From the NCBI GenBank assembly GCA_949357655.1, contig CASHTG010000015.1, positions 620,001-684,000 of the forward strand: 64,000 nt of DNA, read 5' to 3'. Made by a program: the position numbers and the translations under genes. Each line of letters starts with the position of its first letter. The stretch's first letter is position 1. The notes below the pieces were generated by a model. The model ran no database searches. It was not told where the DNA came from and saw only the letters and a program-made list of their open reading frames with translations. Of this stretch, positions 47,681 to 59,898 are shown one piece after another. Source of the stretch: Parascedosporium putredinis. Lineage: Eukaryota > Ascomycota > Sordariomycetes > Microascales > Microascaceae.

Positions 47681-49470
47681 AGCCACACTCGGGTCGGCGT
47701 TGAGCAGCGCACCCTGTTCAGCAGCTGCACTTTCGATTCAACGTAGTGTTCACTGTTTCGCCCCCTTTTTCCCCAGGGGTTTTTTCTCTTGATAATACTC
47801 CGGTCGCGAAAAAGACGGTATGCGCAATTCGTGTTGGCGGGAGATGGAGAGGGCAAGGGCATGCAGGGGGTTGTTGTTCGATGCGATCAAGAAAGATGAA
47901 GTAAAAAAACAGGGATGTCGATTGCGTTGATGGAGGTGTCTTGTTGACTGCGTCTTCAATTGTCTCCGCGGAGTTTACGGGGGCGCGTGATAGAGAATGG
48001 ACAGAGGGGATGCGGGATGCTTCTTGGCTCCGTCCCTCGCAACTAATTTTCTTCTTCTAAACCGAAACCTTTGGTTCCCTTTCCTTTTCCTTGAGCGGTC
48101 GTGCGTATTTGGCATGCTCTAGCTTTTTTCCCCTTTCTTTTTAAGAACAACGTAATTAGGTATGCCTCCTTCGAAGTATCAATTCAATCACGCGTATCGA
48201 TTTCAATCTCTCTCTTTTTCTTTTTCTTTTTTTCTCCCCATCAGAGGACCAATCTGAAGATCTTTTGATGTGAGGGAGAGCGATTGGCGCAATTGATTCG
48301 TCAAAGGCTTTGTTCAGAATGCACGATTACTTAACTACCAGGTTCCTTGGCCAAAGAACAATGCTGTCATGAATAACGTCAGTCTCCATCTCAATAGGGC
48401 ATATGCGACCAGTTGGCAAGCCTGTGCGACAGCTGCAAAATGACTTTCGCTGTAAAAACTCGACTCGGGAATGCTCGGGTTATTTGGACGAGCTGTCTAC
48501 TAATAAGTGTGAGGGAGAGGTTGCCTTTGTGATCTACCGTGCAACGAGCTGGAGGGCCATGCACAGAGGGGCCCACTCGCTATTTAATTCTGTGAACCAA
48601 AGGCTGCCCTTTCGCCCACAGGCCACTGACGATGCTCCACACCCACGGCTTAAGACCTCGGCTTTCCTGCCCCCTTTCGACAGGGTGTTGCCGGTAACAT
48701 TGTGAGATTCTCGCTATTGGGGTTCGGCGATGCCCTAAGACACATCACGTTCTTTCTTTGCCCTTTTTATCATTATTATTGTTGCTATTTTATGGAGGAG
48801 CCCGTGCAAAGTACAAGTAGAATGAAGAGGGAGTTTAAACACAGTCCCCATGTTTACTTCGCAAAACTTAGACAGATGGGTGGCGATGACACCCTTCACC
48901 TGGAAGTGAGTTGGGATGGCCAAACGAAGGACAAAAATGACGAAAATTGGCAGGAACAAGCTTCGGGACACAGTCATTTACTGTTAGGGTACCAGATACA
49001 TGAACAGGTGCGGCACATGTGCCTGTCGGACCAGGTCCTGGTTTCCGAAACCCCCAGACTGGCTGGACTGGCTTGACTGGCTAGCACCTGACTAAGCAAC
49101 TCAGAGAGCCGTTCAATGACAATAAGCGCAAGGTGATTGGTCGCGGATTTCTTGCTTTAACCGAGGTGGAGGATAAGCCCGTCCCCAAATGTCATGAAGC
49201 ACGGAAGGAACGTCAACCTTGAAATTCCCAGTGTCCAAATTCCTCCCTCGTGAGATACGACGACCTCTATTTTCTCCCTCCCCCAGCTTCCCCGCCGTGG
49301 TAAACAGGCATATCGGCGTTCCCAAAGCCCTCAATTGCTCTTTGCTGCCACGGAATATCCATCCTCCCCAATTCCAAAGGCCCCAGTGAGAAAACTCGCG
49401 CCTCTCCACGCACAACCCTCTCTTCGCCTCCCACTCTCCCCTCCCTCTCTTCCCGCAAAACACCCACACA
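47681..49470. other. intergenic, PP2C and SDHB promoters
   Basis: Divergent upstream regions of the PP2C gene and SDHB with pyrimidine-rich patches; no gene recognised. CT-rich leader DNA directly precedes the SDHB start codon. Confidence 0.5.
49136..49140 (-). promoter_or_regulatory. inverted CCAAT box upstream of SDHB
   Basis: An ATTGG lies about 330 bases before the SDHB start codon. CCAAT-binding complexes regulate respiratory genes in fungi. A five-base word is weak evidence by itself. Confidence 0.25.
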
Positions 49471-50540
49471 ATGTCGGCTCTTCGCACGTCCCGGGTGCTC
49501 GGCGCCCAGATTTCCGCCGCTGCTAGTGCCACGGCCTTTAGGCCCGCGGCTGCCATGTTTGCCCGCACCATGGCTACCGTCAGCGAACCTCCCAAGGCCG
49601 AGAAGCCCAAGAGGATGAAGACCTTCCAGGTTTACCGCTGGGACCCCAACAACCCCACCGAGAAGGCGCACCTTCAAAACTACGAGCTCGACCTCAACGA
49701 GACCGGTGAGATGATTCTCGACGCCCTCTTCAAGATCAAGGACGAGCAGGACTCCTCCCTCGTCTTCAGGAGGAGTTGCCGTGAAGGTATCTGCGGTAGC
49801 TGCGCCATGAACATCAACGGCCAGAACCACCTTGCGTGCCTTTGTAAGTCAATTCTATTCGCCTCTTTTCTTCCTAGCGAGTTGGCACGCCGGAGTGCTT
49901 GGAAGTAATCTGTCGCTAACAAGCATCATGACAGGCCGTATTCCCGACGATGGCAAGGATGTCAAGATCTACCCTCTTCCTCACACCTACGTTGTCCGTG
50001 ATCTTGTTCCGGATCTTACCCACTTCTACGCCCAGCTCAAGTCTATCAGGCCTACCCTATTACGCACTACTCCCTCTCCTGATGTAAGTCGCTACTCGGG
50101 CTCCTTGTTGACTACGGACCTTCCTAGTCGCAATATTCTAGGCCTTGCACCCGGCGCGAGTCTTGGAGGCGCCATGCAAACAGGGACAGCAACGCTAACA
50201 TCATATTTCCACGCTATAGGGCAAGGAGTACCGCCAATCCATTGAAGAACGAAGCAAGCTCGACGGTCTCGACGAGTGCGTGCTTTGCGCCTGCTGCTCG
50301 ACCTCGTGCCCCTCGTACTGGTGGAACGCCGAGGAGTACCTTGGCCCCGCCATCCTCCTCCAGTCTTACCGCTGGCTCGCCGACTCCCGAGACGAGAAGA
50401 CTGCCGAGAGGAGACAGAACCTCAACGATAGCATGGCTCTCTACAGGTGCCACACTATTCTCAACTGCACGAGAGCCTGCCCCAAGGGTCTTAACCCTGG
50501 TCTTGCCATTGCCAAGATCAAGAAGGAGCTCTCTTTCTAA
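49471..50540 (+). CDS. succinate dehydrogenase iron-sulfur subunit (SDHB)
   Basis: Complex II subunit in the inner mitochondrial membrane that passes electrons from SDHA to ubiquinone. Exons are 49471-49843, 49935-50083 and 50220-50540, 280 residues with an intact frame and two GCTAAC branch sites. The first about 38 residues (MSALRTSRVLGAQ...FARTMATV) form a mitochondrial presequence. The 2Fe-2S ligands lie in CREGICGSCAMNINGQNHLAC; the 4Fe-4S and 3Fe-4S ligands in CVLCACCSTSCPSYWWN and CHTILNCTRACPKGLNPG. The quinone-pocket residues Pro, Trp (PSYWW) and His (CHTI) are the wild-type ones for carboxamide fungicides. Residues after KSIRP read TLLRTTPSPD, where relatives usually have an aromatic residue first. 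Its assembly factor SDHAF1 is at 20.1 kb. Confidence 0.98.
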
Positions 50541-51888
50541 ACGGGAAAAAGACTTTGCCATCATACAAATAGCTTCCAAAAACAAAAGGCCCCTCGCCCG
50601 TCGACACACGATCCGACGCGGACGCAACCTACAAAGCAAAGAGCCTAATGCCGAAAGAGGGGCAGCTCAACTTTTCTCCTAAAAGGATAGATAGTCTCAT
50701 GTGCTTTTCCGGATCCTTTATCTTGTCTCCATTTTTTCTTCTCTCTTTATAATTTTCTGTCCTGTTTATAACAATAACTCATGGGGCCAGGCGCGATGCG
50801 AACATTTTTCTCTTTTGTCCCAAAAGAATGAAGAAGTAGGCGGGAGAGGTGGAAAGTGGTGGAAGAGGAAGGTAGAGAAATGAGAACGCACAACCTCTGA
50901 TGTCTCCCCTTCCGGTCGTCAAGTTGGGGTTTTTCTTGGGCCCGGGCGCCGAATGCGTGGGGGTTCCTATCTCTTTATTTCTTTTATGTTTTAGACTGGT
51001 AACGGTCTGGTATGACGAGGGAGAGGAGCAGGTGTGTGAGGTGTAAAGGATAGCATCGTGTGGTTTTTCTTTTGCGCCCGTCCTTGGTCCCCATCGTCCG
51101 GCGCGGTCGCTCCCGCGACGACGGACCCAACTGTGTATTCTCATCCTCCAAAATATACAAATAGAAAGGTTTCCCGTTTAATTAGCCTCGCCTTCTGAGT
51201 CTTAGATGCTCTCCCTTCCCCAGCTACGAGATATATTATGAGAGGTGGCGCGGCAGCCGAGCGGACAAGACGAGTGGGCAACGCGGAGGCTCTCGTCAAG
51301 AGGACGACACCGACAGCTTCATCGCTGGTGAGGCACCGCTATGGCATGGAGGATAAAAGGAGAAAGATTCTAGTTGTATTGATAACCCCGAACCATCATA
51401 ATATGCCTCCACGATACCGTAGTATGTGAGGCCATCGGCTTCCCATCAATTCAACCACCCAGACATCCCCTTCAAGGGACATTCCCACATGGATACTCTA
51501 TCAAGCTTGTATATCCAAGCACTACCAACCCTAATTCTTTTTCTTCTCGACCTGTCGCCCTTTTTCTCTTCGCTTCTTCTCCTCCTCTCCCTCCCCCTCC
51601 TTCTCAACTACTTCACCTCGAGGCACTCGCCTCAAAAGACAGAGGGATATCGTAATCATACACGTGCTAGAAGCCAGCATTTCACAGGCCATGAAAAAAA
51701 AAAAGGGACGAAAAAGAGACAACCCAGCCACACATTTTCCCCTCTTCCCTCCTGAAACCCTAAGAAAAATAGGTCCCTGAGAGATGGAGTGAGAACGCAA
51801 GAGAGGCTGTCCACTAGACAAGGCGGCTATGAGGCAGCGGTAGTTCCCTCACAGTTCTACTCCAACCTTCAACACGGCGACCCACCGA
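50541..51888. other. intergenic between convergent genes
   Basis: 3' flanks of SDHB (plus) and the epimerase (minus). Short frames only; a CT-rich block sits at 51535-51620. Confidence 0.5.
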
Positions 51889-53255
51889 TCAAGGCCACCA
51901 ATTCATCTTCTTATAGCTCTCAATGACCTCTTCGATGAGCTCCTTGGTGAGTTCTGGCTTCTCGTAGCTAAAACCAACCACCTCCTCGAGGCGTGCACCG
52001 TCCATGCTCAAGTCCGTATCCTTGAGCAGCTCCTTCTCCATGAAGGGGGTGAGGGGTCCCGGCCGTGTGATGTTGGCTTCCTCTAGCAACACACCCCATG
52101 GACCTAGCAACTCCTCGTTGACATCATCCACCACACTATCCATGTTCAGACGGGCAAAGGTGCTGACAAGCTGGCCTTGGAAACCAGTCTCGATTTTGAA
52201 AATCTCACCAATAATCCCGGCCATCGTGCCTTGGTTTGTAATACCATGGTCAACGACGTTAAACGTGGGGTAGGACCCATAGATTTGGGGTCCCATTTGG
52301 CTTTGCCTTCGTTGTACCAGTTTGCCACATCCCACATGGCTCGAGTTAGGTCGTTGATGTGGACGGTGTTGGTCCGAAGATCCTTGGTCCAGAGCCACTT
52401 CATCTCTGATTCAAGGTACTGATAAACGCGAGCAATGCACAGGGCCGTCGCGACCCACTGAGAGGCGTACGGTCCGTACACGTGGGCTAAGCGGAGAATG
52501 ACTAGGTTGAGGCTGCAGAATTGCACAAACATAAGCACGTGAGCGTACGCAGGCCACACACGGCCAACTTGTTGACTGTGGGGTCGGCACATTTGGGAAA
52601 GTCCAAAGCTGGAACCACTTACCCTTCGATCTTGGCCAGCTCTTCTTCCGCCTTGAGTTTGAACGTAGCGATCTTGCTCCAAGGCTTGAGTTTGTCCCCC
52701 TCCTTACTCGGAGTCGAATCCGACTTATAGACCATGCCGGTGCTGAGCTCGACGAAGACCTTGACGTTTCGCTTGGCGGCCTCCTTGCCTAGTGCTACCG
52801 CAAGGCCAAGGGAGCGTATCCTGTAGACCTCATCCTCTTGAGAATAACGGGTCTCTCCTCCACAGTTGAATACGTAATCCCAAGACTTGCCCTCGCCGCG
52901 GTCGAATATCTTCTCTAGCGCCTCTAATCAAAAAAGGAGTCTTTGTTAGCGGATCGGCTTGGAAACGGGGTGGGAGACTGAGAAAAGTTGGCAAGAGACG
53001 AGTGTCGGACCCTAGCGGCGAAGAGGATGAGGAAGGGCGAGGATTATACTCACGGTCTCTGCTCGCGTCAGCTTGTACAAACTTGTCCGACGAGCAGGCC
53101 TCCTTAAACTCGTCGGGGAGCCAGGCAAGCTGTGGAAGGACTTTGTCGACGATGCGAACTTCGGAGGCCAGGTTGTTGTTATTGATGTGGAGAGCCAGGA
53201 AACGGCCAATATAACCCAACCCTCCGATAATAAGGACCGATGGCTTTTCCGCCAT
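51889..53255 (-). CDS. NAD-dependent epimerase/dehydratase (extended SDR)
   Basis: A Rossmann-fold enzyme of the extended short-chain dehydrogenase type; its substrate is unknown (sugar-nucleotide or sterol-like are options). Residues 6-15 read VLIIGGLGYIG, the GxxGxxG cofactor loop, and VRIVDKVLPQLAWLPDEF follows. In exon 2, YVFNCGGETRYSQ and VKVFVELSTGMVYKS appear, then LVILRLAHVYGPY, VHINDLTRAMWDV and FNVVDHGITNQG. The usual YxxxK is not obvious; it may be replaced by the GMVYKSD and K-rich region. Exons are 53255-53054, 52923-52623 and 52512-51889, about 375 residues. One base is missing near 52268 (a C run; GPTPTFNVVDHG after repair). This conserved ascomycete protein is usually annotated only as NAD-dependent epimerase. 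Confidence 0.88.
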
Positions 53256-56200
53256 GATGTCGGTCTTCGATATACTACACCACGCGTGGCTCTGCAAGAG
53301 AGAGGTGGTTTCTAAGCAGAGGGAGGGTGCGGGTGCGGGTACGAGTGCGGGGCTAATTCACTAAGAAATGGGTGTTGTTCTGGCCCACTCCAGTCGCGCT
53401 GAAGTCGATATAATATGGATGCACGGTAATACGGCGAGACACGCAGATAGAGAGGGTGGGGAGGCAAGAGAAGGTGAAGGGGGAAAAAGGAAAAAGCTCG
53501 AAAAGGCGATTCAGTAGTGTTCGGATCAGCGTCGGTCTATTCAGTAGAAGGGAGGAGGTGACGAGAGAGCGGGAGAGGAGCAGAGCAGGACGAGGGTGGG
53601 GAGCTATGACACTCGGTCCTTGCGATAGAGCCCCGCCTTCGAGTTGTCGCCGAAGATGAGGGAAGGAGGAAGGGGTTTGATTCTGCTCAATATAAGAGGG
53701 AAGGAACCACTAGAGCAACCCACAAGAGGGCGGACGTTGCTAGTTAAATTCGGAAAAGAGGAAGCTAGTGTCCCTTGACAAAACGCCAGGACCTTCAGAT
53801 CGAATGGTTGCTGGCCCCCTCGCGGTGGCAAAGGCTAGGAAGGGGTGAGTGGGAGGGCGGTTACAAGTATGGAGAGAACGAGGTTCGGTGGGTAAGTGAC
53901 AGGTTGGGAGGAAGAGCGAAGCCGCTAGCCGGGGGATCGAAAGAGGGCTGGAGGGGTAATATTATGCGGCACTGAACGGGGTATTAATTTGTGTCCCCGT
54001 CCCCATCCTTCTTATTACCCTGTGCGCGGGTGGGTGTACCACTGCTCTCCCTTGGGAAGAGATCTCCTCTAAGCTGCTGTGCGACCCTCGCCCGCGGCAT
54101 GGATGCGTCTCCCCACTGATCGACTTGTACGAACTACTTTTTCCCCATTGTCCATACTCCCAGGTTACGCCTTTTCCAGGTTCTGGATAATGAAAGGAGG
54201 GGGCGGTTACGAGGTCCAACGGCGAGGTGTCTGAAGCACCTTGGGAACCGTGAGAGAAGAGCAAGGATACTCAGAGTAGGCGTGGGCGGGCGGGTAGAAA
54301 AGAAGGGAAAAGGAGTGCGAGTGCGAGGCTAGGACAAGAAGAAAAGAAGAAGAAAAAAGGAACCAGAAAAAAAGAAAAGAAAAAAGTCTGTCATAGAAAG
54401 AGGAGATCAACGATACTCTGGCGCACGCAACTTGGCAAAAGTCACTTCTCCTCCAGTCAGGGGTATCTATCGATACTTTGAAGTAATAGATGGATCAATT
54501 GTATGACACTTAGGTCTGGTGTTCTTGGAAAACAAGGGTGCGCAGGGGCCAGGAGGGGTCGAAATGAGAAGGATGTCCCGTAGCACTAACTGGATTCTCA
54601 GGGAGTGTATTGATGAGGAACAGGAGTAAATCGGAGGAGATGAGTACCTCGGCATCCTCACTCAAACAACGATTCTGTCCTTACCATCTCGAACACCCAT
54701 ACAAGTAGCAAAGGACGGGAGCTCGAACATGTCACAAGTGCCGGCTCCAATGTCATTCAGAGATTTATTGGATTCGGTTTTTTGAGGCTGGATCAGTCGA
54801 GACACACCATCGGAGGGCTTGACGGGGTTGCACGCGACGGTGGCCGTCCATCGATTCACCCCAAGGTCTAACTAGACCATGTAGTAGTGTACAAGTAGGA
54901 GGTGCGGGTACCGCCCCATGGCATTTTCAGCTTCCAGTGGAAGGGAGACTCCCGCCCTGCGGCCACCACGGGAAGATCACGGAACGAGGTACGCAGCGCG
55001 CTGCCACCCATCAGTCGTAACAAGGGGTTTGGGGGAGGGGTGGGGTGCGACCGCGACTCGTGCTCAGAAAATGGATGCTACGGTGCGGCGGGGCACCTTC
55101 GGTACTCTTGTCCACAATCACGACTCTCCCTGTCCGCTGTGGTCCACGTTCTGCTGTCAATCTCACGGCATGTTCACCCCTTGTTTCCGGACGAGGCATG
55201 GGATCAAGGAAAGCAACATGCAGTCCACGGGAGAGCATGATGGGACAAGGCTTTTCTTGCCCGTGGCCGATCAGTCATGATCCATGGGGACTCGAGGCGG
55301 TGCTGGTTCGCCTAACAGGAGGCTCACAGAATGTGTTGTGTTCGAGGGGTTAAGGGGAAACAGGGAAATTTCTTGACTAGGAATGCCCCGTAATAATGAG
55401 AATTGATCTCTAATACGCCATTTGAGAACAGAGCTAGGGGGATGTCAGAGGGGCCCAGATCCTCATTTCGAGCCATCATGGAGTGTGCAAGTAGAGTGCA
55501 GGCAAGCCCGGACCTTCCACACCCTCTTGGAACCTTCTCTTTGGTGGGGCCTGAGGTTCGGACCTGCATGCGATGGCTCAGTCTCCATGGTCCCTGTAAG
55601 AAGTTTATCGTGGAGGAGTGGCTGAAAGGGCTGGGTTTGCCAACGTTGTATTATCCTACATGTACGCACAGGAGAGGCTCTTGGAGGATTCCCGACGAAT
55701 CAATCACCATACCTTATCCACGGCCATTTCCCGTTTCTTCAGAAAATAGTTCAAGGCAGAAAGGGTCGGAACGGAGACACTCGAAGAGTAATGGGGGATG
55801 GTCCAGTTGTGGGGGTGGAAAAAACATACTTCGTACACTACATCGAATAAAAAAGTAGGCAATGAGCTGCGTCCTGCGTCGTCGTGGTTCTCTCCTCTCG
55901 TTGCCACATTCCGCATGCCCATCAATGCCACCCCAACTACTTGTTGGTCCACTCCCGAGCCCTAATAAACCAATTGATGCACATCTGAACTCACATCATG
56001 CCCCCTTGCTTACCAGTGGCTTCAACGCGGTGGGATCCTCATGGAGGGTAGAAAGTCCTCGAACTGGTCTCTTCCCTACCCCTGTCGTGCTAGGAGCCGC
56101 GTACATCCCTCGGTATTTCACACTTTTCGTTGGTTAACATGGCACTGTCGTCCCTGTCTTCTATGCACCCCGGCCGCGCCTAGCCTCGATAGAAATCGTC

Positions 56201-59200
56201 CGAAGCGAGCAAGTTCAACTAAGATATTTCGCATTGGGCAAAGGTTCCCTTGAGCGCTAGATTGAACGAGCTGATGAGGAGGCTGTATCCAGCCAACAGC
56301 TCGGCCCCAGTTGCGGCCTCTATCGAGTACTAAGCGGGCGGTCCGACGCGCCCGATCAATGCCCAGGAGGAGCAACCGCTTCCCGTCATCCAAGAATATC
56401 CACTAGTAGCGGCGATGGCAGCGGCTCGTTTGGTGCTCCATGCTTGATGCCGGAGGAGCTGAGGTGAGTCGCATGATTCTCCTTTCCCAATATTGGTACC
56501 TGGAGCGAGGCACACTTCATCGGCGACCGAGCGAGTACGAATTGGTAGTTTAGGTGATAAATAGCGTCGGTCGTAATTACATCAACGGTGACGGACCGTC
56601 CACCTGCGCCTTGCTCGTGCGACCTCGTTCCCGTCTAGGGGCATTTGATGCCCCCGCGCTGATCCAGATGCTCCTCGTCCGATGCAGAGCAACCCACACA
56701 TTCTCTCAACCCGGATCATGGAAATGGGGCTGTCCCAAGGTATGACACGGAGCTGCTGGGGGCTATCTCCGCCCACTCCCTCACCCATTCCCATTCCCGT
56801 ATCCGTCAGCGGCAAGGCCAGGATGAAAGAAGCAGATGTTCGACGGACGGGTTACGGCTAGCTATCGCAATCAAGGTATAAAGATGTGGCGGCTTAAGAT
56901 GACCCTGTGATGCTGCTCGCGGTGCTTAAAGAAGAACCAATCCAGACGGACCATATTGATCTCCATCGTGTATTGGCATTGGGTTTCATTGAGCAGTGTA
57001 TACGAATGGAAAAGCCAAGTACGTACTCTTGGAAGAGAAAGCACGATTTATCAGCATCCATCTTATTAGTGGAGCGTGGAGTGGGTATCTAGCCTTGAAA
57101 CCTGGCAGCTGCGAATGGCGAGCAGTTTCCTTCCCCTTCAGCCCCTCCATTGACGATGGCAAGCTCCTGCCACATTAATGAGAGGGTGCTTGCAAAGTTT
57201 GGAACGATGGCAATACATACGCGTCAGAGGCTCCAAGACTACAAGTAGCAATGTTGTGGCTCTCCACGCGAGAGATCATCGTAGCTTGATGCCAGGGGAA
57301 TCCCTTCTCGATGGTTCCGCATGAACATTGAGCACGCCCCAAGCTCCATCTGCGCCTTCCCCTTCTGACTGGGTTGAGCCAGCACAGCCAGCTCCTCCCG
57401 CCTTTTCTCTTCATTATTACGCGCCCGATCGACCTAGTTTCCAGTTTTTGTTTTTTTCTCCCCTTCTCCCTTCTCCCTACTTGCAGGCTATAGATCACGA
57501 TCCAGGTAGTCGCGGAGAGCAAACCCGAAAACAAGATTTCATCTTGGTCGATTACCATGAGCTGAGCCCCAAGGTCATCGAGCCATAGCTCTACCAGTAG
57601 TTCCAGCTGACTGTATTCTACCTGGAGGCCAGTCTCACCATGCCTTCCCATCACCTATCCCCCATAATACCCTAATACGGCCAAAGTCGCACTCCGCTCT
57701 GCACTCTGGATTTATAGTGTCGTATTGTGGCTGCAATATGACGGACATTGTCCATTTGATTGAGAGCTTGAATTAAACCCGGTCACCGTGCCCTGTCCCA
57801 CTCAGGAATAATATTGCAAGTACAAGTAAAAGGCCTGGGCGGACACAAAGTGAACTGTGAGGACCACAGGTGTTGAATATCTGTCCCCCTCTTGGCACAT
57901 CCATGCCTTTCACCCCTGTCTGGCCTGACCCTTGCTTCCACGGACCACCTTTCGTCAATGGATCACTGCTGAGCCAGGACTGACACTATCGGTATTAGGT
58001 GTCTCTGTGACGGCTCGCAACCATCGATTTCGTGGCGAACTGGTTCGGCCCTTCCCATCAGGAACGGGCCAGGCATTGGCCATCACTCTCAGAGCATTAT
58101 GCCGCACTGACCGACCAACCAGACACGCTTGCCCCAGGGCAGAGGCCCGGACGGAGAAGTGCATCAGCCCTCTCGCATTCGGATGCTTGCAGTCTAGGCT
58201 CGATCCTGCTGCCCGGGACGCCTGTCCTACGATCGCAAGGGTGCCGAAAGGCAGGGTGTACGAGGAATTCCTGTCCCTGCAAAAGCATATGCCTGTCGAT
58301 CCCCTTTTCGGGAAGGAGGGCTATTATTGAGGGTACCGGGATGTCGTTGCACCAAAGGATTGATACTGCACCTGTCTTATAAATCGTGGGGCAAAGGGCA
58401 GGCCGGGGTGTTGAGCCGTCTTCCGAGGCCCGGCATCTCTTCATACATACTCGGTAATACCCTTTTCTTTTCAACGACGTAGATGCTTCACATATGATTG
58501 GGGGCTCTATCGGGGATCGGACACTGCCGGGAGCTTCCAACTTGAAGGCATACATCCTTTGTGTGCCAATACCCCGAGAAATCGTGATCAAATTCATCGC
58601 TTTCACCCACTCGAGCGCCCGTCTAGGCTTTACCATCTACAGATGTCGCCTTTCCAGAATCCTTAATCAGACCTTCTACAGTTTCCCGTTTCTCTTACCA
58701 TGCCCCTGATACTATCGAGGAACTCAAGAGCCCGTGGAGAGAAGGGCAGCCACTCTCCAAAAAAGGTGACCACCACAAGACATGCAATAGATCGCAAAGG
58801 CGCTCCCGCTACCCTCCCATCGGGTGAAAAGCGTTGAGGAGAACAAAAGTCAAAATGTAATCGGACAAAGGAACCTTTTTTAAGCTCGTGAAAAGGCCCA
58901 AAACAGCCACCTAAGCCTGCCTTGTTGTATACCTTTTTCACGTGCTACGGGCCGCAAACAGTCTAGCCGTTCCAACTCCGGCATAGAAGCCCAAAGTCTA
59001 ACGCCGCGCGCATCGTTAATTGAGTTCCGGCGCCGAAGCCCGGACCCTTCCGGGAGTGGGCGAACTTGGCGTGGATGGACGAAGACAAAGAGGCGTAAGT
59101 GCTGCACTCCTATTCATGCCCAGCCAGCCTAATTCCGCATCCCTTCGGGGAACTGCCGCCTTTGGATGTGGCCTCTTCTCTTCCAAGGCATAGACACCAG

Positions 59201-59898
59201 CATCACCCCCTCCCCTTTTTTCTTTTTTTCTTTTTTCTTTTTCTCTGAAGAGAAGAGAAGAGGAGGGGGCGTTTTTGAGGAAGCTATCGAGCAGCCCCAG
59301 GTACAAGCAGCTCGGTTAGCTAGTCTAAACTTATTTCCCGGACTTATCTACACCTCCGGGCTGGAAAAGGCCAGGGCCGCTCTAGTCTCTCGCACCCTAG
59401 TGACACCTGCGCGACCTGACATTACCCGAGACTGAAGGGCGACATTCCCGTTGCCTGCCATGCCGGCGAGTCAGTAGTACAATGTGCCTGGCGTCTCGGC
59501 AACCTCAAGTGTCGGTCATTCCGATAGTACGACGGCGATATCCTATCGCCGCAGATGGAAATTTGGAGGCAATGCATTCCTTGGTCACCAGCAGCGCGGC
59601 GCAAGATGGGCCAGCCCTGTTTTTGTAGGAACCCTAAGGCAGAGATTCGATCGCGAGCTGGCGCACTTTAAAATCCCGGCTCCTGAAACCTAGCAAGGTC
59701 CCCTTTCACCTCTATCGCGAGAATGGAAAAGAGAAAGAAGGAAAAGAAGAGAAAATAGGCATCAACGAGGATCCTGTTCCAGCTCTCTGCGTAAACCTTT
59801 TGGTAGCCTTTCTTCACCTACGATTACATTGTGTGGCTTAGTCCGCTCCAGCCGTCGTCTCCATTTTCCCTCCCCTCCCCCAGACGCCCCAACTTACT
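53256..59898. other. long gene-poor stretch
   Basis: About 6.6 kb with no supported gene. The first 700 bases are G/A-rich upstream DNA of the epimerase. One ATGGATCAAT lies at 54490 and several TACAAGTAG words at 54.7-57.9 kb. Frames such as 55403-55858 and 58032-58382 lack any recognisable motif. Confidence 0.45.
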
